Shown here: one piece after another, positions 45,901 through 55,156 of the stretch | Layout of the letters: each line of letters begins with the position of its first letter | Numbering within the stretch: the first letter of the stretch is position 1 | Source: Euptelea pleiosperma | Taxonomy: Eukaryota; Streptophyta; Magnoliopsida; Ranunculales; Eupteleaceae | DNA: 64,000 bases | Direction: 5' to 3' | Assembly: GCA_035048495.1 (NCBI GenBank) | Contig: CM068551.1 | Location: 18,664,248-18,728,247 of the forward strand | Translations under genes and position numbers: made by a program | Notes under the pieces: model-generated | What the model was told of the DNA's origin: nothing | Seen by the model: only the letters and a program-made list of their open reading frames with translations | The model's database searches: none

Positions 45901-48025
45901 AAGATGAAATCCCAGGCAAGAGAATCAAAAGCTTAGTGAAGATCAATTTTGAGAATCATTTGGGCAGAAATATTAGATCTGTAGAGTCCTTTAGCAAGCT
46001 CATGAGCTAGAAGAACATTATCTGAAATGTGTCTCGACCTCTCAATTGGTGGGATCCATCATATATGTGACGTGGTCCAAAAAAACCAGACCAATCAGCT
46101 AATCTTAACCTTGTAAATTAGAGTTATAAGTTGGAAGTGTTAGAGCAGTTTAATTTTTGGCATATCCTCCTCTCAAGAGATGTTCCACCTGATTTAACAA
46201 TTGGGATTGATGAATACATGATTCACATGTAGTGGCATTAGATTGATTTTTGGTGTGAGAGATCCTCTATATGGGATGCATCCAATGGTCATCCTATGCA
46301 GTTTGAAAAATCGCAAGGCGTATCAGAGATGCCTCTATGAGGCGAGGCATAAGCCTCATGGCAGAAGCAGGTGTAAGCCTCAACTCTTTTCAAAAAAGCT
46401 TTAAAAATCTATACAAGTCATTAAAAACTAATTAACTACAGAAATAAATAATGAAAAGAGGAAAATTTAGGAGCTTCTTTTGTTATGATTTACCATAAAG
46501 ATCATCTCTCCATTTGGCTAATTATCATGTGATGTTTATGAAGCAAAAATTCTCTATTTCTCTTTTGAAGGCCTTCATTTTTTGTTCCCATATTATGTTT
46601 TTTTATTTATTAACTAAAGTCCAAGTGATATTGTTCCTTGATTGGTCGACCCAACAAGTAAATAAGGTATATTATAGCGAACATAATTTTGATGTCCATT
46701 GATTCCTACCTAAAGAATCTTTATCCTTGTCACATAAGCTCAAGTTTTTAAGGGTTTGGCGCTCTATTTGGGTTCTCTACTATAGAAATGTAGTCACTTG
46801 GAACTTTCAGCTGAAGTTGTCTATACTATGTATGTCATATTTACTACTATAAAAAAGAGGAAGATGACATAAATCATCTTAATTAGGGTTGCTTTTGCTA
46901 TAGAAGATAAATGGGTGTGGAATTTTGGAGAAGGAAAGGAAAAAAAAATTATTGATTTTTTTTTATTTTTTATGTTTAAGTATGTGCCTGTGCCTCTTGC
47001 CTCAAGCTTTGATGCTTAAACCTCGACAAGGTGAGGCGTAAACCTCTTATAAATTAGTCAAAGCTTAAGCCTTGAGGCCGAGACCCTGAGCCATGCTTCG
47101 AGGCTTAAGCCTCGCATACCTCGAGGTGAGATTTTAAAACACTGATCCTATGTCCAAGAACCTCTATGTAAACTATCCATGCAGTGCACCAAACAGGGAG
47201 CTTCCTGTTTGGAGGTCAGATTTGGAACCTCTACGACCATTACCATTATTTTATCAGAAACAATAGCATTTAATTGCCATTTTTTACCGCATGGTTTCAA
47301 CTCTTTTCGAGGACTGAGAAGGGCTGTCAATTCTGAAAACCCAATTGAGGAAAATTATGGGGTGTTTGTGAATGGACACAGCCAGGATGAGTTCAAGGTG
47401 GAACTCGGTTTCTGCTATGAACTTCGCTTGGTAAATGTGGGCCAGAAATGGAAGCAAGGGTAAGCTTAAGATCTTGCCTTTTGTGCCTAGCTTCTTTTTT
47501 CCTTTTTTGGGTCAGTTTGTTTTTGAAAAGAAAAAAAGCAGTCCCCTAGGGGTGTACTTAATAATGGAACTCTATCCAAAGATTTCAAACAAGCCCTTTG
47601 GGCTTTGAGTGATCAGTAGCCACAATGTTGATATACAAGTTAGTTGAAGAAGGTGCTGCTTGACTATCTTGAACTGGGGGTGGGTGGTGTTGTTCTGCAG
47701 GTTCTGGAGCAGCCGACAAGAATCATGGCCGAGGATGATCCCACAAACATCCTCGGTGTCAAGGGTGTTCGGGTCAAGAGCCTTGGAGCGATACAAAATG
47801 GACCTGACTCTGTTAGAAGCGACACAGAGGAACGACGACAGCAACAACGCCTTCTCTAGCTTGCTGAAGCAATCGAGCGCAGCGCTCCTCAACTCATATG
47901 CCAGAAAGGACTTCCCTTACTCGGCTTGGGAAGTGAAGACTCTCCTCATTCAAGCTCTTGTCTCAGAGGAAGCTGCAACTCTTCTAGCCAAACGTTTCTC
48001 CCTTGCAAATGAAGCTTGCACTTAG
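39914..48025 (+). CDS. Small secreted plant protein of unknown function, two exons
   Basis: Exons 39914-40056 and 47701-48025 (stop TAG) join in phase to give 155 residues. An in-frame upstream ATG at 39842 would add 24 residues. I chose 39914 because a clear signal peptide starts there (MGGFSLLSRLVFLFFLLGF..). The mature part begins near CTPQFWSSRQESWP and continues with SRVFGSRALERY, LTLLEATQRNDD and LNSYARKDFPYSAWEVKTLL, and ends LANEACT. I recall this conserved block in unnamed secreted proteins of many plants but know no function. The two Cys (CTP.. and EAC) may pair. The intron is 7.6 kb and holds a LINE, an LTR retrotransposon and MITEs. Splice sites are GTAAGC and GCAG. Confidence 0.8.
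40933..41200. mobile_element. MITE of the TTTAAACCTTG family with 8 bp TSD
   Basis: Ends CATGGTTTAAAAAACG and, inverted, CAAGGTTTTTAATGG. It is flanked by GTTTTTAC (40925-40932) and GTTTCTAC (41201-41208), one mismatch. Interior GTTGCAACGG, TTTGTCTGTTATCCGTTA and TTAAGTGTCCGTTATGACG match 27345-27585. Confidence 0.7.
41302..43249 (-). mobile_element. L1-type LINE, 3' half (split by an LTR element)
   Basis: On the minus strand it continues the LINE found at 45390-46060. 43245-43030 gives a frame with IYWGGCFRLPNSTIDKTEKLI and RDFICAGPDLTKKMHSVN, the part after RT. 42290-42150 gives HAFISWLAAKKKLINQDQL and SKCCLCNS, a zf-RVT zinc-binding domain. The 3' end is marked by the T-run at 41302-41312, an A-tail on the minus strand. 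There are many stops. It is antisense to the host gene, in its intron. Confidence 0.75.
42587..42748. mobile_element. 106 bp retroposed insertion with 28 bp target duplication
   Basis: The 28 bases at 42587-42614, beginning GAATTTCATGTGGATGCC, recur exactly at 42721-42748. Between them is a ~106 bp piece with a T12 run at one end (GATAAGGTAGAATGC follows) and an A14 run at the other. The long duplication and homopolymers indicate target-primed reverse transcription of a very short LINE or SINE piece into the older LINE. Confidence 0.8.
43255..43899 (+). repeat. 5' LTR
   Basis: 645 bp, TGATGCGGG...TCCTTAATCA. It is AT-rich with several ACTATTTATAGTAAAT tandem-like units at 43330-43440. Confidence 0.93.
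43904..43915 (+). promoter_or_regulatory. Primer-binding site (tRNA-iMet type)
   Basis: TGGTATCAGAGC lies four bases after the 5' LTR. Confidence 0.9.
44713..45384 (+). repeat. 3' LTR
   Basis: 672 bp, TGATGTGGG...TCCTGCGTCA. It is similar to the 5' LTR but has acquired indels, including GAATAGTG units near 45285-45330, so insertion is not very recent. Confidence 0.93.
45390..46060 (-). mobile_element. L1-type LINE, RT part (split by an LTR element)
   Basis: The minus-strand translation shows SDNVLLAHELAKG, KIDLH-stop-AFDSLAWDFI, SSRGLRQGDP and SPYLFVTAMEAFSLL. The catalytic box reads FAND in place of FADD. It has frameshifts and an internal stop. It joins 41302-43249 once the LTR element and one ACTAC are removed. 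It is truncated at the 5' end near 46060. Confidence 0.8.
46299..47144. mobile_element. hAT-like element with GCCTC-rich ends and 8 bp TSD
   Basis: Ends CAGTTTGAAAAATC and, inverted, CAGTGTTTTAAAATC. It is flanked by perfect 8 bp duplications ATCCTATG (46291-46298 and 47145-47152). The subterminal parts repeat GAGGCGAGGCATAAGCCTC and GCTTAAGCCTTGAGGC words. It is of the same type as 23932-24823. No transposase. Confidence 0.85.
47179..47463 (+). other. Unassigned open frame in the intron
   Basis: A 94-codon frame ends just before a GGTAAGC donor-like site. Its second half (PIEENYGVFVNGHSQDEFKVELGF..) looks protein-like, but I recognise no family. It could be an alternative exon of the host gene, a captured gene fragment, or chance. 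Confidence 0.2.
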
Positions 48026-48490
48026 CTAATATGGTAAGGTGTTTTAGCCTTTTTGTGTCCTTAGGAGCCAATGTCAGTAGTAATAGATTTTGTCATTTGG
48101 GCTCACATAACCTTATGTAAATTTTCTATACTTGGGTATCCACTTTGAAATTTAGATTATGTGCTTTTGAGAATTTGAATGTCAAATACTAAAAACTATA
48201 TGATGAGAGGACTTCTAGCCTCACAGTGCCGCTTGAGTGAGTGCGCTACCCATTCAGAGTGGCGCATGAGGCGTGTGCGCCGGATTTTCTTGGCCAAAGA
48301 ATCACAGGTGTGGGTAGACATCCATGAAAATGGACAGATAAACCACTGATCAGTAGGACTGAGTTGCCACCTAGGAGTCGAATCTTTGTTTTCCAAAATT
48401 ATATGTCGGGCAAAGGCCACAGCTACCCTTATTCATATGGTGATCCATTTCTTTCAAAGTTCCATGGTGACTTCACTCAGGAAAATTTTT
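48026..48490. other. 3' flank of the secreted-protein gene
   Basis: The 3' untranslated region and flank. No strong AATAAA was noticed, and no further gene. Confidence 0.5.
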
Positions 48491-48784
48491 AGATGCAGAG
48501 GACTTTGGATGCAGTCGATGCAGAGGACTCTGGTAGTCCTATAGTTCATTTTTTTGGGCCTACTGACCACATGGATGTTTAGCCTACCTATTAGTGGAAA
48601 TGCACACTAAAAATCAGCTTGATTGGTGATTTCTAGCTGTGGGATTTAGTATCCAAACTTGAATGCAACGGCTAGAATCAATCCTTAAAAATATTAAAAA
48701 ATACTAAAATCTATGGCTAGAGATAAACAATCAGGTTGACTTTGGTATGCATATCTTGACTGCATCCAAAGTCCTCTGCATCTA
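48491..48784. mobile_element. Foldback MITE copy 5
   Basis: The arms begin AGATGCAGAGGACTTTGGATGC and end with the inverse GCATCCAAAGTCCTCTGCATCT. Inside are CCACATGGATGTTTAGCC and TTAGTA / TACTAAAATCTA centres. This subtype is shared with 52279 and 61499. Confidence 0.85.
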
Positions 48785-48850
48785 AGTTTTTCCCTCAGCA
48801 GTACTTTGTGGCTTACTGACTAATCAGAAAAATTTAGTCTGTGGATGAAG

Positions 48851-49162
48851 AGAACTTTGCTGACGGACCACAATATGAGCCACGTGGCACTCTTAGAGGA
48901 TACTAACTGTATAGATGTTTGGTCCATCCCTAGGTGGACTTACATACCGAAAATACATGATCGGAGATTTCAAACCTTTGGATCTTTGTACCCCAAATAA
49001 TGCTCAAATTCCACGGTTAAAAATCAACCCATGAAAACGACTCCAATCCAAAGCTTAGAAATCGCTAATCAGTCTAATTTTTGGTCTACAGGTTCACCTA
49101 GGGTTGGGCTGAACATCCATACGGTCAGAAATCTCTAAGAATATGTCCGTCAGCAGAGTTCT
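48851..49162. mobile_element. Foldback MITE copy 6
   Basis: The arms AGAACTTTGCTGACGGACC and GTCCGTCAGCAGAGTTCT are near-perfect inverses. A GCCACGTGGC palindrome lies at 48880. The centre reads CAACCCATGAAAACGACTCC. Confidence 0.85.
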
Positions 49163-49200
49163 ACTCTATGTGGATCAGTTTTCCTCTTGAGCTCATAAAA

Positions 49201-49438
49201 TGTGCCACTTGGCACACTCTTTTCGCTCCACTGACCCATGAATGATTACTTGATGGACCTACACAAAAAATCATCCTGATTGGTGATCTCTAGCCATTCA
49301 ATATGGATATCAAAAAAAAAAAAACACCCCATAATTAAAAAGTTCCAATACAATGGCTAGAGATCACCAATCAGGCTGATTGTGGTTTGGCGGGCCAATC
49401 GATCATGGCCCAGTGGGCCTGAAAGTGTGCCAGGTGGT
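49201..49438. mobile_element. Foldback MITE copy 7
   Basis: The left tip TGTGCCACTTGGCACACTC and right tip AAAGTGTGCCAGGTGG are partial inverses. The interior has ATCCTGATTGGTGATCTCTAGCC and its inverse. An A-run lies at the centre. Confidence 0.8.
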
Positions 49439-49526
49439 GCGATTTTATGCGCTTTACAGCTCCACAGACTGACCGATCTGCTATCAGGATTGTGATTTGT
49501 GAATGTGTGTAGGAATTAAGAAAGAG

Positions 49527-49942
49527 CAAGGTTTAAACGGGACCGTTATAACGGTATAACCGACTGGGGACGTTGCCGTTTTTCGTTACAACGAAAAAAA
49601 CTCTCAGGGGCAAAAGTGGAAAAACAGGAAAAAATGGAAAATAACGGAATATAACGGAAAATAAGAAAAAAATGGTGCTGAAAATAGAAAAAATGGAATA
49701 TGACGGAAAATTGCCGTTTTCCGTTACAACGAAAAAAACGCTCAGGGGCAAAAGCGGAAAAACAGGAAAATGGAAAATAACGGAATATAAGAAAAAATGG
49801 CGCTGAAAATAGAAAAAAACGGAATATGACGGAAAATAACTGAAAAAAATGAAAATAACGGCCGTTTTTTTCACAATTTTCCAGAAAATAACATTCGTTA
49901 TTTTCGTTATAATGGAAAATAACGGCCGTTATTTAAACCTTG
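49527..49942. mobile_element. MITE of the TTTAAACCTTG family with perfect 8 bp TSD
   Basis: Ends CAAGGTTTAAACGGGACCG and, inverted, CAAGGTTTAAATAACGGCC. It is flanked by AGAAAGAG on both sides (49519-49526, 49943-49950). The interior contains a ~125 bp direct repeat (GCCGTTTTNCGTTACAACG.., CAGGGGCAAAAG.GG) at about 49570 and 49692. The 8 bp duplication indicates a hAT-like element. Confidence 0.85.
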
Positions 49943-50120
49943 AGAAAGAGTTGGACATAGAGAACTCCCTAATTTGAATTTATTACCAAAAAGTATAACA
50001 TAAATTCATAAAGTACTTCACTCTTATACCTCTTACACAAACCTCCTACTAGGCGGAGTTTTATTTAAGAAACCTAACCTAATTTCTAACATAAACAAAG
50101 CCTATATAGTAGATTTAGAT

Positions 50121-51930
50121 TCAAGCAGAAGCCCTGCCCTGAGAACCAGACCTTGGACTAAGCACCACCATCTCCTCCCCTCTATTGTACTTCAACCTCC
50201 TTGCTTCCTCCCTAGAAATCCTGTACGCATTCATCAACACATCCTCCGGCATTGCCCGTAGTGCAGAAGTCCTTCCGACAAGCGGGCTGATCATCGCATT
50301 GTCGTTCGTCTTGAATGAAACCCATTCGAACCCTTCGTTTCCAGCCTGTTTCACCATTGCAAAGTTCTGTGGGACAATCAACAGCTGACCCTGACGGAGT
50401 TGGCCATTGTAGACTGGTCTATCGTAGTTTCCCACGACTTGAACCTGAGCATTTCCCCTAGTAACGTAGATCACATTGTGGGCGTTCAAGTTCCAGTGAG
50501 GTGCTAGGAGAGCATTCTGCACAAAAATGTTGTGGGTATTTTTGTTAAGGTTATTTTTTTGCAAGAAACTCGTTTTCATCTCTTTTGTTCTAAGAATATG
50601 ATCATGATATTGGCGATGAATTTAGTTCAGATCGACTACCCTATACTTACCCTGTAGAGAACTCCTCTCTCGGCACTCATTTGGAGATAGTTGAGGATAG
50701 GGAGCTTCTGGCTATTGAGGCTGCTAATGCGTCCACCATGCTGCGAATATACATCAGCGCGTCTTGGGTCTGCTATGTTCTCCCTAAGCCTTGTGGTGCA
50801 AAGGGTCTCCTCCAAGCCGTTACCCCTCCTTTGTTCTTGTTCTTCCTCTTCTTCTCCTCTTGGTGGCCTTACCACTTGAAGCCCACTTTCCACTCGGACG
50901 ATATTTCCCCGGTTGTCATTTTGGTTCTGTAGCTTCCTTGCTGTCTCTGTGCTCACGCCAAAAGCCTCGGCCAGCGTCTGGACGTCAAAGCCCCTGAAAA
51001 TGTTGTTTGTTGAGCTCTGCTGGCCCGTGGGTTCATGTACATACGGCATGCTGCTTTGTTTTTGCTGGCTTCCGGCGAGGCGGAATTCTAGTGTTCATGC
51101 ATGTTTGGAAAACAAAAGTCAATTATCGTGCGGATGTTAATAAATTAATAAATCGATCATAAGCTTTTTGCATGGTTTAAAATTTTGGCTGTTGCTGCAA
51201 CATATCAGTATGTGATGGATGAATGGAAATGGATTAGTTTCTCACTCTGAGATTCTGATCGAGCTGGTTGGCATGGTTGCCTGTGTCATGGACGGTGACT
51301 GCGACGACGGGGTCTCACCGTCATTGTAGCACCATTTAGCCACTCCTGCAGGCAAGGCGATGATGTCTCCCTGTCGGAAGTGTTGAATCCTTTGATGCTG
51401 ATCCCTAAATCTCTGGCCTCGTTCTTGAGATTGCTGAGATTGTTGGACTGATTGAAATGTTTCAGGACAGCCAGAAGCGATGACTCCGGTGATTCCCCTA
51501 CCTGCGCATGCATCATGAAGATATCAAACTCTAGATTAGTAACGCCCTTAACATAAAATGAAGAATGTTAGATGGTTTAGAGGGCGAGCTAGCCTTGGAC
51601 GATGTAGATGAGGCTAGGTCCATTGGCGTATGAGGGCAAGAGGAGGCCTCTGGGTTGGATGATATGGCGAGAAGCAGCGACACCAGCGCAATCAAATTGC
51701 TCGTTGTTCTCATCCCAGTACTCGGTAACACCGGCCTCGGACTCGAAGCGGCGATTGGGTTCGAGAGCGCTTAGGCTCTGAATCCGACACTGGCTTTGGT
51801 CTCGTAACCGGCGTCCCTGCTGCTGCTGCTGCTGCTGGCCTTGCCATTGTTGCTGCTCGAGCTGAGCAACACAACCATGACACAAAACAAGGAAGCAAAC
51901 ACTAAGGGAAAGCAAAAAGGAGATAGCCAT
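50121..51930 (-). pseudogene. 11S globulin (legumin) C, probable pseudogene
   Basis: A third legumin, minus strand and diverged from A/B. Exons 51930-51594, 51501-51246, 51087-50651, 50516-50121. It keeps a signal peptide ([16 protein letters not shown]..), a Gln run, Cys in SQCRIQSL and FDCAGV, SGCPETF, the processing site [11 protein letters not shown] and the C-terminal cupin. Lesions: (1) one base is missing in exon 2 near 51309, after GETP, shifting the frame; (2) at the exon 3 acceptor (TAG, 51089-51088) the following frame is one base short of the phase used in A and B; (3) intron 1 has a GC donor (CAAG|GCTAGC) where A and B have GT. The rest of exons 3 and 4 is open. Sequencing indels could explain (1) and (2), so pseudogene status is likely but not proven. 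Confidence 0.85.
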
Positions 51931-52100
51931 AGTGGAAGAGATCGAGTGTAGTACTAGTGATCTGAGGTGAAGTGGCGACTGGGATGGTTTGGTATTTATA
52001 GGGGGAGAAGTGTGGTTTAGTGTTTGACACATTTTAGGTGGTGGTGAGAGATTCTTCAGCCATTCTTCGTTCTGCATGGCTATGAAACCCTAATAAGAGT
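51931..52100 (-). promoter_or_regulatory. Promoter of legumin C
   Basis: On the minus strand, the legumin box CATAGCCATGCAGAACGAAG.. lies at 52085-52059 with the RY core at 52078-52073. The TATA box CTATAAATA is at about 52002-51994. A CACGTG G-box lies further up at 52222-52227 (GCCACGTGTC, ABRE-like). All three elements are intact although the coding part is damaged. Confidence 0.8.
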
Positions 52101-52278
52101 ACTCGTGTTAATCCGTCTCTGAGTTTCAGGGAGGGTGCGTGGCAATGAACTTTTAAGGAAGAAAACAAATTGATCTGTTCACACATCATGAACCTTTGTT
52201 CAATTCACATGACACAAATGCCACGTGTCATGGACTATTTGTCCTTTGTGGGTCCACTTCATTTCACGAAAGGGTCGT

Positions 52279-52667
52279 GATGTAACAAGGTATACCTGAG
52301 ATCTTTTCATTTGCGGAAGCGGCATTTTTGGTAGTCACCACTGCCATCTGGGCCCACTGACCGGATGGATGCTTAGCCCACCCTTTAATATACATTCATA
52401 CAAAAAATCAGACTGTTTAATGATTTTTAGCCGTTGGTTTTAGTACTCAAAAAATGGTTGTATTCAACGGCTATAATAACGCCTTAAATGGTGCTAAAAA
52501 GTGTTAAAATCTAATGGTTATAGATTACCAATCAAGGTGATTTTTGGTATGTATATCCACAAGGGGTGGGATAAACATCCAAGCGGTCAGTGGGCCCAGA
52601 TGGCAGCCGTGACTACCAAAAATGCCGCTTCCGCAAATGAACAGGTTCAGGCATACCTTGTTACATC
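52279..52667. mobile_element. Foldback MITE copy 8 with very well preserved arms
   Basis: 389 bp palindrome. 52308-52337 and 52610-52639 are exact 30 bp inverses (CATTTGCGGAAGCGG.. / ..CCGCTTCCGCAAATG). The outer arms GATGTAACAAGGTATACCTGA / TCAGGCATACCTTGTTACATC extend the symmetry. Inside are ATCTGGGCCCACTGACCG and its inverse. It lies about 350 bases upstream of the legumin C start. Confidence 0.9.
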
Positions 52668-52744
52668 TTTAGCACTATTCACGATTTAAAATATGAGTAA
52701 AACTTTGATGACAGCCCTGTCATCGAGGCCCATGACAGACGCAA

Positions 52745-53019
52745 TATGAGCCACGTGGCACACTCTAAGAGGACTCTGACCGTATGGATGTTTTTCCAAT
52801 CCCTAGGTGGATCAACAATCCAAAAATCAGCCTGATTAATGATTTCAAAGCTTTGGATCTTTATACCTCAAATAAATGTCAAGAATGCTCAAATTCCCAC
52901 GGTTAAAATCAACCCATGAAAATAATTCCAATCCAATGCCTAGAAATCACTAATCGGCCGGGCAGATTTTTGGTTTGTAGGTCCACCTAGCGATTGGCCA
53001 AGCATCCATACAGTTACTG
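52745..53019. mobile_element. Foldback MITE copy 9
   Basis: The left tip carries AATATGAGCCACGTGGCACAC. The arms hold TCCCTAGGTGGATCAAC and GTAGGTCCACCTAGCGATT. The centre is CAACCCATGAAAATAATTCC. The right tip is eroded. Confidence 0.8.
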
Positions 53020-54360
53020 CTCTACTGCAGTAACACTTAACAGTGGAGAAAAGCAATTACAGTTAATGGGCCACCTCAGGATCAAAACGTTTCTCAGCTA
53101 GCCCAGGTAGAATGTGCCTTCATCTATGGCCTTTCAATTCCACACGGCGGGGGAGGGGGTAATCTCTGGAAAACACTCCTTCACAATTTTTTTCACAAAA
53201 TAACGGTCGTTATAACACGAAACATAACGTGAAGGGTGAGGTCCGAATTATGACAGCTGTTTTTTAACTATAAATTAAACTTAGCAATTTCATGTAGATC
53301 TATATAACAAGTGACAGTGGTTGTCTCCCCTCTTATACCCCCTCTTATAGGCTTCAATAGAGAAGGGTCGAGATCTTATCCCTCAACTAGACAGTGGATC
53401 TTAGCCACTCACACCCGATTTTGACATATGCTTCGTCGAGGAGTGCCGTGAATACGGGCTACCCGGCCACTAGTCCTAAACAAATTAAATGAAGAAAATT
53501 TCATGGACTCTTATAGGGTCCGGTCCACTAATCTTATTTAAGCTTGGCTTGGTCTTTGATGCACGTATGCCCTGTTACATCCCAAAGAATGGAGGCAATG
53601 CTCCAAAAGGTTTTAAAAAGCGCTCAGGTACGTGGTTGTTGACGACGATCCTTTTTTTTTTTTTGGATCGGATCGGCCGAGACTTCGAACCATGATTTCA
53701 TCAGTCATATCTTGTAAACTATTCTCTCCTTCGTCTTCATTATTTTTTCCTCCTTCATACCATCTTCCGAAATTGTAGTGGTCCTTAATGGTTGATTTCC
53801 TACTCTTTCACACAACATTTCTGTTAAAAATATTTGCATTTGCTCTATTTATCCAATAAGCATATCATTAAGTTGGCTGAGTCATGCGCACACCATGAGA
53901 ATGTCCAGTTCTTCTACTCATGGTGAAAGAATTTCTTTTTATCATTATTTTAGTTGGTTAATGGTCAACAAATTTGTCAAATAGGTCATGGTCGAGTCAA
54001 CTAGCGTTGAACAATGGTCAATAAGTCAATTGGTCAATCAAAGGTTGGATATGGATATGAGTTGAAGGGAGTGGACTGATATTAGGCTTTAATTGGTTTA
54101 GGCTCTAATGGGCTTGGGTTGGGCTGGACGTTTAGGAAGTGATGGACTTGGGCTTAAGTAATGGGGTGGGCTAGCTAGTGGACTTAGGCTAAGGGTTTAA
54201 CTAATTGGTTGAGCTTAAGTTCCTTAAGCGCACAAGTTTTAATAGGTTGTTTTGTGCCCAGAGTTGCAACTTGGGCGGGCTCAACCTACGCCCGACGATT
54301 TCAACCCGACATTGGGCTTTTCCAGATCTTGGACCTTGGGCTCTGATAGGGCTCAATAGG
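53020..54360. other. Intergenic, no gene seen
   Basis: Low-copy-looking DNA with a short AACGGTCGTTATAAC piece (53200-53270) reminiscent of the TTTAAACCTTG MITEs and a T-run at 53652-53663. 54030-54360 is rich in GGGCTTAGGCT words. No coding signal. Confidence 0.5.
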
Positions 54361-54642
54361 AGCCACGTGGCGCACTATTAGAGGACTCTGACCGTATGGA
54401 TTTTTTCTAATTCCTAGATTGACCTACAGACTAAAACTCAGCTTGATTAGTGATTTTAAACTTTTGGATCTCTGTACCTCAAATAATGGTCAAATTTCAC
54501 ACGGTTAAAATCAACCCATGAAAACAATTCCAATCCAACGCCTAGAAATCATTAATCGGGATGATTTTTGACTTATAGATCCACCTGATGATTGGCCAAA
54601 CATCCATACGGTCAGATTCCTGTAAGAGAGTGCCACGTGGCC
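54361..54642. mobile_element. Foldback MITE copy 10
   Basis: Both tips carry GCCACGTGG. The arms hold GACTCTGACCGTATGGAT and CATCCATACGGTCAG. The centre is CAACCCATGAAAACAATTCC. Right of it, TTGATGACAAGCTTGTCATCAA is a further perfect-type palindrome that also occurs, altered, left of copy 9. Confidence 0.85.
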
Positions 54643-54699
54643 TTGATGACAAGCTTGTCATCAAAGTTTTACTCCTCTCCCTATGGAGTACTCCACCGT

Positions 54700-55156
54700 T
54701 AAGTATCGACCTTTTGAGAAAGAAAAAAATACTAATAAACAAGGGAAATTCTATTTGCATCCCGCAAATTCCAAAAGCACCCATGCGATTCTTTTGGACG
54801 AAAATGCCCTTTGACAAAAAAAATAAAAAATCAGCACCCTTCTCTTCATCCCTCTCTCTCGCCACCTCTCTCTCTCTCTGTAATAGACCCCATGATAGTG
54901 CAGTGCCATGGGGACTGTAGCTCACGGCCAGCCCAGCCGTGGAGAGAGAGACATAGTGGGAGAGGGAGAGGGACGAAGAGAGGGGTACGTTCTTGGCTTT
55001 TTTATTTTTTTGGTCTTAAGGGCATTTTCGGCCAAATGCACCCAAATGCGATACTTTTGGAATCTGTGGGGGTGCAAATAGAATTTCCCGATAAACGAAG
55101 GGACAAACGAGAGGTTTTTTAGCCTTCGAATTTTTGTTCGAGCAGAACAAACTCTA
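54700..55156. promoter_or_regulatory. Upstream region of the TIM44 locus
   Basis: It contains a partial inverted repeat, GGGAAATTCTATTTGCA..CCC at 54744 and GGGTGCAAATAGAATTTCCC at 55070, around a CT-rich stretch. It is therefore another MITE-like unit inserted just before the first TIM44 exon. No TATA box is evident. Confidence 0.45.

Noticed and set aside
48491..49438. Long hairpins as possible microRNA precursors
   Set aside because: They belong to a multi-copy foldback element family. Without small RNA data a miRNA call is not supported.
54542..54925. Opposed open frames over a CT-rich stretch before TIM44
   Set aside because: They run through a foldback element and simple CT repeats, with no protein motif on either strand.
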